Part shown: one piece after another, positions 9,030 through 17,627 of the stretch
Numbering within the stretch: position 1 is the stretch's first letter
How the letters are laid out: every line of letters starts with the position of its first letter
DNA from: Clostridia bacterium
Lineage (GTDB): Bacteria; Bacillota; Clostridia; UMGS1810
Direction: 5' to 3'
NCBI GenBank assembly: GCA_017621495.1
Contig: JAGATB010000022.1
Coordinates: 1 to 62,659, forward strand
Length of the DNA stretch: 62,659 nucleotides
Notes under the pieces: generated by a model
Database searches by the model: none
What the model was told of the DNA's origin: nothing
The model's input: the letters and a program-made list of their open reading frames with translations, nothing else
Made by a program: the position numbers and the translations under genes

Positions 9030-9791
9030 GTGATTTTCGAGCAAGAAACAATAGGCTTTCAGATTTTAGATGTTTTGTCCTTCGACCAAAGCTATGTAAA
9101 AAAATATAATTTCAAACGCAATTTTGATGCTCTCTCATTCAGATATGAGGCTGATACTATAATAGAGTACAAGGATAAGCAAGTGAATTTTACCGATAAT
9201 TCTATCGGCTTTTTTCCGTCTAATGCTGATTATACAAGAATAACCAACCGGGATAAAATGATAGTTGTTCACTTCAAAGCCTTTAATTACAATACAAATG
9301 AAATTGAGAGCTTTTTCCCTGATGATTATGAAAAATATCGCTTACTTTTTGCAGAAATATTAGATTGCTGGAATAAAAAAAATACAGCTTACAAACATGA
9401 AGCTGCTTCTCTTCTCAATCTCATATTTTGTGAACTTTATAAAGATAATAAAAGAACATATGATTATAATTCAAAAATTGACCTATCAATTAAGTATATA
9501 GAAGATAATTATTTAAAAAAAGAATTTTCACTTCACGAAGCAGCAAAAAAATCGTATATCAGTGATACATATTTCAGAAAACTTTTTAAGCAGAAATTCG
9601 GCATTTCACCTAAACAATATATCATCAATCGCAGAATAAAATATGCCACCTCGCTTATAATTGCAGGGTATTACACCTTGCAGGAAATAGCCGAGCTCTG
9701 CGGATACAACGACTACAAGCACTTTTCAGTGGAATTCAAAAAGGTTATAGGCGTATCTCCGTCTAAGTATGTCTACAAATTTGAAGAATAA
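9030..9791 (+). CDS. AraC-family transcriptional regulator of the sugar-acid operon
   Basis: The 253-residue protein has an N-terminal cupin-like sensor (DALSFRYEADTIIEYKD ... GFFPSNADYTR) and a C-terminal double helix-turn-helix (about 155-250): FSLHEAAKKSYISDTYFRKLFKQKFG and LQEIAELCGYNDYKHFSVEFKKVIGVSPSKY. I chose GTG 9030 because GGAGGTGA stands five bases upstream; a longer TTG reading frame begins at 9009 but is not supported. It is divergent from the dehydratase operon and most likely activates it in response to the pathway sugar. Confidence 0.9.
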   Translation: MIFEQETIGFQILDVLSFDQSYVKKYNFKRNFDALSFRYEADTIIEYKDKQVNFTDNSIGFFPSNADYTRITNRDKMIVVHFKAFNYNTNEIESFFPDDYEKYRLLFAEILDCWNKKNTAYKHEAASLLNLIFCELYKDNKRTYDYNSKIDLSIKYIEDNYLKKEFSLHEAAKKSYISDTYFRKLFKQKFGISPKQYIINRRIKYATSLIIAGYYTLQEIAELCGYNDYKHFSVEFKKVIGVSPSKYVYKFEE

Positions 9792-9859
9792 TTTGCACCA
9801 AGTGATAAATTCATAAAGCGAGATTTATTTAAATCTGCAAATTTGAAATTATCGATATC

Positions 9860-10129
9860 TCATCATGAAATCCATCAAAAAAGACGCTTATTTTCTGCTG
9901 GTATCTTGTGTGAATTCTGCAGTTTGACAAACTGTTTTATAAATTTTGAAGCTCTGTTTATATCATAGTCATCATTTAGCGTGATTTGAACATAATATGG
10001 TTCAGCGCCCCTTACGATTGCCTGACAAGATAATTCATCCGCATCAAGAATTTTAACTCTTTTTTTACGATAATAATCTTTGCCCCGCTACAAAATTACG
10101 CTGTAAAATCTTTTCTCCCAGTTTTGCAT
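9860..10129 (-). pseudogene. Decayed, internally deleted copy of an SNF2/SWIM helicase gene
   Basis: This 270-base relic matches the intact helicase gene at 13196-16813 in three blocks in the same order: residues 1-58 (about 9955-10129), about 238-261 (9885-9955) and about 369-379 (9860-9884). The copy has its own start (MQNWEKRFYSVIL) and AAGGAG ribosome site, then an in-frame TAG at codon 14. Downstream it reads RGKDYYRKKRVKILDADELSC, close to the intact protein. The first deletion junction falls on a shared AGCTC, suggesting microhomology-mediated loss. Several codon differences show it was a diverged paralog, not a recent duplication. It fills most of the gene-free gap 9792-10312. Confidence 0.9.
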
Positions 10130-10157
10130 ATAGTACTCCTTCATTATATTTTTAAAA

Positions 10158-10210
10158 ACTTCAATATACCCAAGCAACCTTCGTTAATATCGTCTTAAGT
10201 AGCATTAAAA
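10158..10210. repeat. Dispersed repeat copy 2 (related to 4961-5013)
   Basis: The stretch begins ACTTCAATATACCCAAGCA and ends near GTAGCATTAAAA. It resembles 4961-5013 over its full length and sits directly upstream of the helicase relic. The following 10211-10312 holds no gene; it contains a second weak repeat (TATAAAGAATATAAGGTTTA) that resembles 11902-11930. Confidence 0.55.
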
Positions 10211-10312
10211 TTAAGTTATGTCAGGAATATTTGCTCTAATTTATAAAGAATATAAGGTTTAGACGCAAACCTGTCCCAGCAATAATTCGTACTTAATTAG
10301 AAATAGAAAACA

Positions 10313-11068
10313 TCAACCTGTAACTTTGACTTTTCTTACACCCTCGTATTGTGATAAAAGCCAATAAAAAGCCGTTTCCATATCAATTTCATGACCGCCA
10401 TCAAAAATATCAAGAAATACGCGAGCATCCGGATATTCTGCCATTATTTTGTCGTATAACTCCAAGCTATGTGATACCGGAACAACAGGGTCAAACTTCC
10501 CGTGGAAAATTTTAAGATTTGCCTTTGCGATATTATCAACATAGGATAAAGGAGACCTTTTTTTCATTTCGTTAACATCATCACTGCAACAAGCCGAAAC
10601 ATGCTCACAATAATTCTTATTTTGCTTTATCCATTTTTCAAGGTCGGTAATTGGCACGTATGCCCCAATTGCCTTAAAATATTCCGGACAATATCCAGCC
10701 ATTAATAACGACATGTGTCCGCCACCACTAAGCCCCAATAAGAATATATTATCCTTATCAACATTTTCGTTCTTAATAACATAGTCAATTGCATCCTTTA
10801 CATCTTGTTTGGCATAATCCGAACCACACGCCTGTGTACAAACAGGATTTGTTTTTAAATTACTGCCCCTGAACTCAGGTAACAATAAATTAAAATCGTA
10901 CTTTTCGGCATAAGGCAACATATTATTAATTTGATTGAATCTGTCGTAACTCCATGTATGTAATCCTACCAACAATGGTCTTTCTTTATCTGCACTCGAT
11001 TTATAAAGCAATGATGGTTGCATTGAGCCATCTATAGTTGACTTAATTAAAATTTCTGTTTGTTTCAT
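10313..11068 (-). CDS. Alpha/beta hydrolase, prolyl-oligopeptidase/esterase type
   Basis: The 251-residue serine hydrolase carries the nucleophile elbow GLSGGG (GxSxG), an acid in FHGKFDPVVPVSH and the late histidine in DGGHEID, giving a Ser-Asp-His triad in the order of the S9/acetyl-esterase group. LLLPEFRGSNLKTNP resembles the oxyanion region. There is no signal peptide, so it is intracellular. ATG 11068 is set by GAGGAGAAAAGGAT. A longer frame to 11116 lacks a ribosome site. An IS110 relic lies immediately upstream, and the inverted repeat at 11148 sits in its promoter region. Substrate unknown. Confidence 0.8.
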   Translation of the reverse strand: MKQTEILIKSTIDGSMQPSLLYKSSADKERPLLVGLHTWSYDRFNQINNMLPYAEKYDFNLLLPEFRGSNLKTNPVCTQACGSDYAKQDVKDAIDYVIKNENVDKDNIFLLGLSGGGHMSLLMAGYCPEYFKAIGAYVPITDLEKWIKQNKNYCEHVSACCSDDVNEMKKRSPLSYVDNIAKANLKIFHGKFDPVVPVSHSLELYDKIMAEYPDARVFLDIFDGGHEIDMETAFYWLLSQYEGVRKVKVTG

Positions 11069-11147
11069 ATCCTTTTCTCCTCGTATAATATCTTTATAGG
11101 ATAAAATATTATACATTTCCTTTTCTTTAAAATTTTCATATAAAATA

Positions 11148-11800
11148 TCAATCGGTTTGGTAAAACCTATGGTATAATTGACTTAGTGTCAATCAGGTAA
11201 TAGTTCTTTTTTTCCTTGTTGAACCTTATGGGTTGCTTCATCGAAAGTCTGTTCCCCTGATATGGAAGTTAACTTCAAACCGGCTGGCTGTTTACTTAAG
11301 CTTCAGGACAACCATTTAGCAGTGTGGTTTCGCATCTGTCCTTCTTAAGTTGGATTCTTATATGCGAGGGTGTTGATGCTCCATAATCATGGGTTTTACC
11401 AAGCCGATTGAACACTTAAAACTTGACGAAAGAAGGTGATTTTTATGAACCCACTTTACGTCGGTATTGATGTAAGCAGCAAATCCAATGTTGTATATTT
11501 TATGCTCCCTGACGGAAGTAAACATAGTAACTTTTGACTCTTTTGTCATTGCTGATTGCCTGCGTTTCGGTAGAATCAACAAGGAGTTATACATCGGTGA
11601 CTATCGTTACAAAGCACTTCAGAACCTTACACGAGCACGTTATTTCGCTGTTTCCAACCTCATCAAAGAAAAGCAACGTTTTATGAACATACTCTTTAAG
11701 AAGTATTCTACTATGACGCAGGAGAAGGTATTCAGCGATACCTTCAGCACTACTGCTCTTGCTGTCTACGATGAGAAAGAAAATATTCTTTTCTGTCCCA
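11148..11800 (+). mobile_element. IS110-family insertion sequence relic with intact left-end non-coding region
   Basis: A decayed IS110-type element: about 260 bases of structured non-coding DNA precede a broken DEDD-type transposase. The non-coding part is bounded by a 23-base inverted repeat with 21 matches (11148-11170 and 11389-11411; core GGTTTTACCAA). In IS110 elements the non-coding end next to the transposase encodes the bridge RNA that programs target and donor choice, so this stretch may be a fossil bridge-RNA locus. Only the left end and parts of the gene are recognisable; the right end is not seen. The right boundary is approximate. Confidence 0.75.
11445..11800 (+). pseudogene. 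Broken IS110-family transposase
   Basis: ATG 11445 follows AGAAGGTGAT and reads MNPLYVGIDVSSKSNVVYF and LPDGSKHSNF, the start of the RuvC-like DEDD domain, then stops at 11535-11537. A second frame from about 11538 gives DSFVIADCLRFGRINKELY and DYRYKALQNLTRARYF, the conserved second half of that domain. Roughly 60-70 residues between them are missing, and similarity ends near LAVYDEKE. The C-terminal serine domain is absent. The gene is dead; the short open frame 11488-11907 is not a real protein. The following 11801-11958 shows only the weak repeat at about 11900-11930. Confidence 0.88.
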
Positions 11801-11958
11801 CAATTCCATATCTATTTTTTGAAAAGATTACTTCTTTGTGTTGTTTCATACTATCACCTACAAATTCTTACTTATCTTTTCGACATCATTCGACAATCTT
11901 TATATAAGGGATATAAGATTTAGATGCAACCACCTGCACATTTTACAATTTTACAATT

Positions 11959-13098
11959 TTAATACGTTAATTTGTAATCATGCAAATCTTTTAAATCTTT
12001 ATACAAATTTTCAAACTCACTGTTATCAATCAGTTCTGCTCTTACAAATCTGTAAAGCATCGAACGTAACCCCTGAGCGGGAGAAGATAATATATGTGTG
12101 CTAAAATAAATCGAAATTGCATTCTGAACATCAATCGCAAGATATGCGCCTGCAGCACCGCCCCAACCAAAATCAATATACCTTTCATCTCCTTTAGGAC
12201 AACGCACTCCCAAGCCATAACCGTGGGAGTCTTTTGTCCAATATGTCCTCTTTTGTTCGTCTGTTAAACGATCGTTCATCATCAATTTAACTGTTTCGGG
12301 CTTTAAGAGCTTATAAGTGCGAAGTCCCTCTAAAAACTTTATGTAATCATCTACGGTAGAAATTCCGCCCGCACCTCCCGAAGCATATTCTGCGCCAATT
12401 TTATAGGTTACTATCGGTTTTCCGATATTAACCGCTTTTCCGTCTTTAAATCTATATTGGGGTGCAATAGTTTCGATTTCCTCATCGGGTAACATAAATG
12501 TGGAATTTTTCATACCGACAACGTCAAAAATATTCTTTTTCACATATGTTTCAAATTTTTCGCCCGATACAACTTCAACCAAAGCCGCTAAAACATCATG
12601 GCATAAACTATACTCCCATCTGTCTCCAGGTTCAAAAAGCAATGGTTCTTTAGCCAGATACTTCATTACCTCACGAGTATGACATTTTCCATTTGTTTCG
12701 TCAATCGCTTTTTTTAATTGCGGCGAATAACAATCGTAGGAAAAACCTGCTGTCATTTCAAATAAATGCTTTATCAAAATTAGATTTTCAGCCTTTTTAA
12801 TACCGTCATCCGTCATGACTGTCATTTCTCTGAATTCAGGCATATAGTCGGAAAGTTTGTCTTCAAGCGAAAACAAACCCTTTTCCAATAACTGCAAAGC
12901 CGCTGTACAGGTTATAACCTTTGAGCAGGAGTAGATGTTATATCTTTCATTTCCGTTTATTTTAACCTTGTTTTCAAGATTACTATAGCCATTCATATAC
13001 CTGAGAATACATTTCCCGTCTTTATAAATCACTAAATCAAATCCCGGAACACCAAGTCCCAAAAACGAATCGCAAAAATTTTTTAACTTTTCAAACAT
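11959..13098 (-). CDS. Serine hydrolase, beta-lactamase/DD-peptidase (class C-like) family
   Basis: This 379-residue member of the beta-lactamase-related family has the SxxK nucleophile motif as SCSK (IYSCSKVITCTAALQLLEKG, near residue 57). The usual Tyr-x-Asn motif appears as YSLCHD, without the Asn, so classic beta-lactamase activity is doubtful. GGAGGISTVDDYIKFLEG and the late WGGAAGAYLAID (third motif region) follow. There is no signal peptide, which suggests a cytoplasmic esterase-like role. It lies alone in the degenerate region between an IS110 relic and the SNF2 helicase. Substrate unknown. Confidence 0.8.
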   Translation of the reverse strand: MFEKLKNFCDSFLGLGVPGFDLVIYKDGKCILRYMNGYSNLENKVKINGNERYNIYSCSKVITCTAALQLLEKGLFSLEDKLSDYMPEFREMTVMTDDGIKKAENLILIKHLFEMTAGFSYDCYSPQLKKAIDETNGKCHTREVMKYLAKEPLLFEPGDRWEYSLCHDVLAALVEVVSGEKFETYVKKNIFDVVGMKNSTFMLPDEEIETIAPQYRFKDGKAVNIGKPIVTYKIGAEYASGGAGGISTVDDYIKFLEGLRTYKLLKPETVKLMMNDRLTDEQKRTYWTKDSHGYGLGVRCPKGDERYIDFGWGGAAGAYLAIDVQNAISIYFSTHILSSPAQGLRSMLYRFVRAELIDNSEFENLYKDLKDLHDYKLTY

Positions 13099-13195
13099 TG
13101 CTTTTTCTCCTTTTTACCTTTTTCTACAATATTCGACATTCTTTATATAAAGAATGCATAAGCCGTATGCTTCCTAAATCTTTGATTTTTATTAA

Positions 13196-16100
13196 CTATT
13201 GTATAAGTTTCAATATATCTTCCTTATTCATAGCAGAAAACGCAATGCTGTTTTCGGATATAATGCTGTCTGCCAAATCCCGTTTTGCTTGCTGAAGGTT
13301 TTGAATTTTTTCTTCAATGGTATCCTTGGCTATTAGTTTATAAACAGACACTACATTACGCTGACCTATTCTGTGAGCTCTGTCTGTAGCCTGATTTTGT
13401 GCGGCTGCATTCCACCATGGGTCGTAGTGAATAACCACATCTGCACCGGTGAGGTTTAATCCGGTGCCTCCTGCTTTGAGAGAAATCAGAAATACCGGCG
13501 TATCGTCCGTGTTGAACTTATCAACCATTTGCAATCGCTTCTTTTTATCCGTTTCACCGGTTATCTTATAATAAGATAAGCTTTCGGATTGTAAATCGTT
13601 TTCAAGCAGAGCAAGCATAGAAGTAAACTGTGAAAAAACAAGCACCTTATGATTGCCTTCAACTGCCGATTTAATCAAATCCATACATGCCATTCGCTTG
13701 CAAGATTCACCGTTGTAATTATCAAACAACAAAGACGGGTCACAGCAAATCTGACGTATTTTAGTAAGTTCAGCAAGTATTTGAAGCTTGCCGTTTGAAA
13801 AAGCTTCATCGGTTTGATCATTGAGCATATTAAGCATATGAGTTACCTGAGCATCGTATACCTCCTGCTGTTTATCTGAAAATCCGGCGTATCGGATTTC
13901 CTCTATTTTCTCCGGTAAATCCTTGAGCACATCTCCCTTAAGTCTACGTAAAACGAAGGGAGAAATCATATTTTTCAGTCTATTCTGTGCTTTAGTATCC
14001 TGAGATTTGACGATGGGGGTCTCAAATTCTTTTTTAAAGGTTTCATAACCATACAAAAATCCGGGCATAAGATAGTCAAATATGCTCCAAAGCTCACTTA
14101 ATCGGTTTTCAATCGGTGTACCGGTCAGGGCAAACTTTCTTTCCGCATTAATTACCTTTACGGATTTGGCAGCTGCTGTGGAGTGATTTTTGATGTTTTG
14201 TGCCTCATCTAAAATCTGGTATTTAAATATTTTATTTTCATATTCTGCTATATCTCTCTTGAGCAAATCGTATGATGTTATAAGCACATCATATTTGGTA
14301 TGATTATCTATATACACCGCTCTTTGAGCACTATTGCCCGCTACTACGCATACAGCCATTGAAGGAGCAAACTTTTTGAATTCCTCATACCAGTTATACA
14401 CAAGGGAGGCGGGGCATACAACTATAGATGTACCACAATTACCTTCTTCCTTGGCTGCAAGGAGTACCGATATCATCTGAAGAGTTTTTCCAAGACCCAT
14501 GTCATCGGCAAGTATACCTCCGAAGCCACACTCGGATATGGTGCGAAGCCATTTGTGTCCGAATTGCTGATATCCTCTCATTATATCGCTAAGACTTGAC
14601 GGAATATCAAAATCGGATTCAGTAACTGTTTTAAAATTCTTTATAAACTTATTAAAAAGCTTGTCACGATTAGAATATACTTCATCAAGCTGCTCAAGCA
14701 TTTTATCAAGATACAAAGCACGATATGCGGGAATCTTTATGTTGTCCTTTAAGATATCCTTTGCAGAAATATGCAGAGAGCTTATCAGCTCATCAAGCTG
14801 AGCTATACTGCTGTCAAGCTTTATGAAATCTCCGTTTCTTAAACGGTGATATTTTTTCTTGAGTTTATATGAATTAAGAATATCGATGAGTTCATCTGAT
14901 GAAACATCCCGGCTTTGGATAGTGAGATTCATTATCTCGCTCTCTATTGATACACCTACGTTTATATTCACCTTTCGTCTCAGCTTAAGCGAGTTAAATC
15001 TATCGGTACATTGCACTTCCCCGTACTGAAGTAAATCGCTGACGCCGGTTTCAAGTATATGCAGTATTTTTTCATCATCTTCCTCACAAAAAAATGTTTC
15101 AGCTGCAATGTCTTGTATTGCGAAATAATCCAGCACCTTGTTTTTAACTTCATTTTCTCTGTAATTATCTCTGAAATCTGCAGCTTCATTTTCATGCATT
15201 GCAGCAAGGGAAAACTCATCACTGTCATACCGGGCATATGCCTTACACTCCGGAACACCCTGAACAGAATCAAGATAAAAAACGAATCCAACTTCGGGCG
15301 GCAAATATTTATCAATTTCTTCGTAATCAGGCTCAGAGATATTTATTATTTTTTTAAGTTCAGGTAATACAAGTCTATAGAATTCTGCCAGGTTTTTGCG
15401 ACCTATCACGCAGTCAATCATATTGTATTCAGCCAGAGAATATACAGGTTTTAATACATCATAGTTCATAACTCTGCATAGCGAATTTTCGGAAAAGTAA
15501 TACATATACCGATTACCGCGAATCAAACTTGGAAGCTCTCCGCAAAGTCTGACACCTTGAAAATTACCGTTTACATCATATTTTGTAACTTCAAGCTCAG
15601 GCTTGAGCTTGGTTTCACCTAATACAAAGTCTTTAACGGTAGTTTTCAACGTATAATTCGTTGACAGCTCACAACTAAATATCTCATCATGAAATGCATC
15701 AAAAAAAGTATCAATAAATGCATCAGCCAGCCGAACCGAAGCTGCAATTTTGATTTCATTCCTGTTATACGCAGGTATTTGTTCGCTTGTGTGCTTAGTC
15801 AGCTCAACACATGACCTTATAAATTCATAATAAAGCCTGCTTTTATCATCAAATTCATCCAAAGAAAAATCAAGCATTTCATTTTTTCCCAAAGGCATAA
15901 AGGCTTTGTGCTCAACAGCATCTGCAAAATCTGTCAGATTACGAAGGACGAAAAGTTTACCAACACCTATCTTAAAGGATAATCTGAGTTCATCATATTC
16001 ATATTTCAGCTTTGGTTCAAGTATAATACGACGCTTATTTTCTGCCGGTATCTTGTGTGAATTCTGCAGTTTGACAAACTGTTTAATAAATTTTGAAGCT

Positions 16101-16813
16101 CGATAATCCGTAGCATCTCCCGGGTTGGTAGTATCTATGGTTTGTTTGGCATGCATAAACAATGCAGTAAGATGAGGACAAAGCTCTAACCTGCCATAAT
16201 AGCTGCGGTATTCATATGAACCGATAGAGAGCCACTGCCTTGAACAATTACAGTATATCTTAAGCAATGAATCCGCTGAAAAAACTATTTCTGCCGAAGC
16301 CCAGGTTTTGTCTTCGCTGGGATAATATCTGCAGTGCATAAGCAAACCTTTAGCTGAATAGCGTCCGTCATACTTTGTTTCGGATTCTATAGTTACTTGG
16401 GGATTAGTCAATATAGCATTTGCTTTGTTAAACACATCTGCATCAACATCAAAATCTTTGGTTATATCTTTTATATTAAAATAAGAGTCTGCAAATTTTG
16501 GTTCGCCGGCAAAAGGATACACGTATTTTTTTATGGTTTTAAATTTGGGAGCTCTTTTATCTTCTGTAGCATACAACGCGGCAGCCATATGCTTGCAGGC
16601 ATTACCTTTTTGCGCATACGGACAATCACAGTCAGCTCTTTTTATATCATAGTCATCATTTAGCATGATTTGAACATAATATGGCTCACTGCCCCTTACG
16701 ATTGCCTGACAAGAAAATTCATCCACATCGAGAATTTTGACTCTTTTTTTACGATAATAATCTTTGCCGCGTTCCAAAATTGCATTGTAAAATCTTTTTT
16801 CCCAGGTACTCAT
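13196..16813 (-). CDS. SNF2-family helicase with N-terminal SWIM zinc finger
   Basis: A 1205-residue Swi2/Snf2 ATPase. The SWIM finger has ligands C62, C64, C73 and H75 (CDCPYAQKGNACKH). A long linker of the bacterial SNF2-associated type follows. The motor starts near residue 750: LADDMGLGKTLQ (Walker A, about 768), DEAQNIKNH (Walker B), LTGTPIENRLSELWSI. The C-terminal helicase half has VFSQFTSML, LISLKAGGTGLNL and QATDRAHRIGQ. These proteins translocate on double-stranded DNA and are thought to remodel DNA-protein complexes; the bacterial role is not settled. A paralog relic lies 6 kb away at 9860-10129. It follows the HAD gene by 36 bases. Confidence 0.93.
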   Translation of the reverse strand: MSTWEKRFYNAILERGKDYYRKKRVKILDVDEFSCQAIVRGSEPYYVQIMLNDDYDIKRADCDCPYAQKGNACKHMAAALYATEDKRAPKFKTIKKYVYPFAGEPKFADSYFNIKDITKDFDVDADVFNKANAILTNPQVTIESETKYDGRYSAKGLLMHCRYYPSEDKTWASAEIVFSADSLLKIYCNCSRQWLSIGSYEYRSYYGRLELCPHLTALFMHAKQTIDTTNPGDATDYRASKFIKQFVKLQNSHKIPAENKRRIILEPKLKYEYDELRLSFKIGVGKLFVLRNLTDFADAVEHKAFMPLGKNEMLDFSLDEFDDKSRLYYEFIRSCVELTKHTSEQIPAYNRNEIKIAASVRLADAFIDTFFDAFHDEIFSCELSTNYTLKTTVKDFVLGETKLKPELEVTKYDVNGNFQGVRLCGELPSLIRGNRYMYYFSENSLCRVMNYDVLKPVYSLAEYNMIDCVIGRKNLAEFYRLVLPELKKIINISEPDYEEIDKYLPPEVGFVFYLDSVQGVPECKAYARYDSDEFSLAAMHENEAADFRDNYRENEVKNKVLDYFAIQDIAAETFFCEEDDEKILHILETGVSDLLQYGEVQCTDRFNSLKLRRKVNINVGVSIESEIMNLTIQSRDVSSDELIDILNSYKLKKKYHRLRNGDFIKLDSSIAQLDELISSLHISAKDILKDNIKIPAYRALYLDKMLEQLDEVYSNRDKLFNKFIKNFKTVTESDFDIPSSLSDIMRGYQQFGHKWLRTISECGFGGILADDMGLGKTLQMISVLLAAKEEGNCGTSIVVCPASLVYNWYEEFKKFAPSMAVCVVAGNSAQRAVYIDNHTKYDVLITSYDLLKRDIAEYENKIFKYQILDEAQNIKNHSTAAAKSVKVINAERKFALTGTPIENRLSELWSIFDYLMPGFLYGYETFKKEFETPIVKSQDTKAQNRLKNMISPFVLRRLKGDVLKDLPEKIEEIRYAGFSDKQQEVYDAQVTHMLNMLNDQTDEAFSNGKLQILAELTKIRQICCDPSLLFDNYNGESCKRMACMDLIKSAVEGNHKVLVFSQFTSMLALLENDLQSESLSYYKITGETDKKKRLQMVDKFNTDDTPVFLISLKAGGTGLNLTGADVVIHYDPWWNAAAQNQATDRAHRIGQRNVVSVYKLIAKDTIEEKIQNLQQAKRDLADSIISENSIAFSAMNKEDILKLIQ

Positions 16814-16849
16814 TTGTATATCCCCAATTATTCTCTCAAAAATTTAAAA

Positions 16850-17494
16850 CTATCTAAGTTCAAGCAGTTCAGAAAAATCATATATATAATGGTCTGCAAC
16901 AGACTTTATATCATCAACATATTCAGATGATGAATTATCAAATACACCGCATACCTTCATGCCGGCAGACTTTGCTGTTTTGTCAGCATTGTAATTATCA
17001 TCAAGAAACAGGATATCTTCAACAGGCTCACCTATCTTTTCTGCAGCTTTGACATATATCAAAGGGTCAGCCTTTGTGGTGGAGAAATCATCACAAGACC
17101 ATACATTGGTAAACAAATCATATATTCCAAGTCTCTTAAGACATGGATCAAGCACGTTATGCGGACTGGCAGTGAGAACATTAAGGTTGGCTCCCCTGTT
17201 TTTGAGTTCTGTAAGAACCGAAACAACATTGGATTTTGCGGGAATATTGTATGCATATTCATTATAAGCATACTCATTCATCAATTTAATCATTTCATCT
17301 TCGGATAGTTGAACTCCTAATTGTTTAAAGTATTCTGCTGTTCCCAAATATCCTAACGGTGTAATAATTTTTACAATGTCCTGTTCATATTTTATATCGT
17401 TCTCATCCAAAATTCTTAACATAACAGAAACAAAAGCCGGCATGGAATCAACCAGCGTTCCGTCAAAATCAAATAAAAATGTATTGTACTTCAT
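16850..17494 (-). CDS. HAD-family hydrolase (phosphoglycolate phosphatase-like)
   Basis: The 214-residue haloacid-dehalogenase phosphatase has motif I FLFDFDGTLVDS, motif II LNVLTASP, the motif III lysine around TTKADPLIY and motif IV ILFLDDNYNAD. The cap domain after residue 15 is of the alpha-helical C1 type found in phosphoglycolate phosphatase and beta-phosphoglucomutase. It has a duplicated NEYAYNEYAYN stretch in the cap. It is followed by the SNF2 helicase on the same strand. The metabolite substrate cannot be inferred. Confidence 0.88.
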   Translation of the reverse strand: MKYNTFLFDFDGTLVDSMPAFVSVMLRILDENDIKYEQDIVKIITPLGYLGTAEYFKQLGVQLSEDEMIKLMNEYAYNEYAYNIPAKSNVVSVLTELKNRGANLNVLTASPHNVLDPCLKRLGIYDLFTNVWSCDDFSTTKADPLIYVKAAEKIGEPVEDILFLDDNYNADKTAKSAGMKVCGVFDNSSSEYVDDIKSVADHYIYDFSELLELR

Positions 17495-17570
17495 TACTTA
17501 ACCCTTTTTTTTAAAATTTATTTTCTGATATTCTTTCATTTCAATATCTAACAAGCCTTTTTCACATGTA

Positions 17571-17622
17571 GCCTAAAGGCTTCCCCTTGAGGGGAAGCTG
17601 TCACGAAGTGACTGATGAGGTG
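17571..17622. repeat. Clostridia-type double-hairpin intergenic repeat
   Basis: GCTTCCCCTTGAGGGGAAGC (17579-17598) is a perfect hairpin followed by GTCACGAAGTGAC (17600-17612) and TGATGAGGTG. This two-hairpin unit is familiar as an abundant intergenic repeat in gut Clostridia. It lies just past the doc stop codon and may terminate the toxin-antitoxin transcript. Confidence 0.85.
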
Positions 17623-17627
17623 TTAAT

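Noticed and set aside
11488..11907. 139-codon open frame as a separate small gene
   Set aside because: Its middle part is the second half of the IS110 DEDD domain and its ends are unrelated read-through; it is part of a broken transposase.
11959..13098. True class C beta-lactamase (resistance gene)
   Set aside because: No signal peptide and the Tyr-x-Asn motif is changed; the wider serine hydrolase family is a safer call.
9792..13195. Prophage or integrative element
   Set aside because: Only a single IS110 relic and decayed chromosomal genes are seen; there are no integrase, capsid, portal or relaxase genes and no tRNA-type attachment site.
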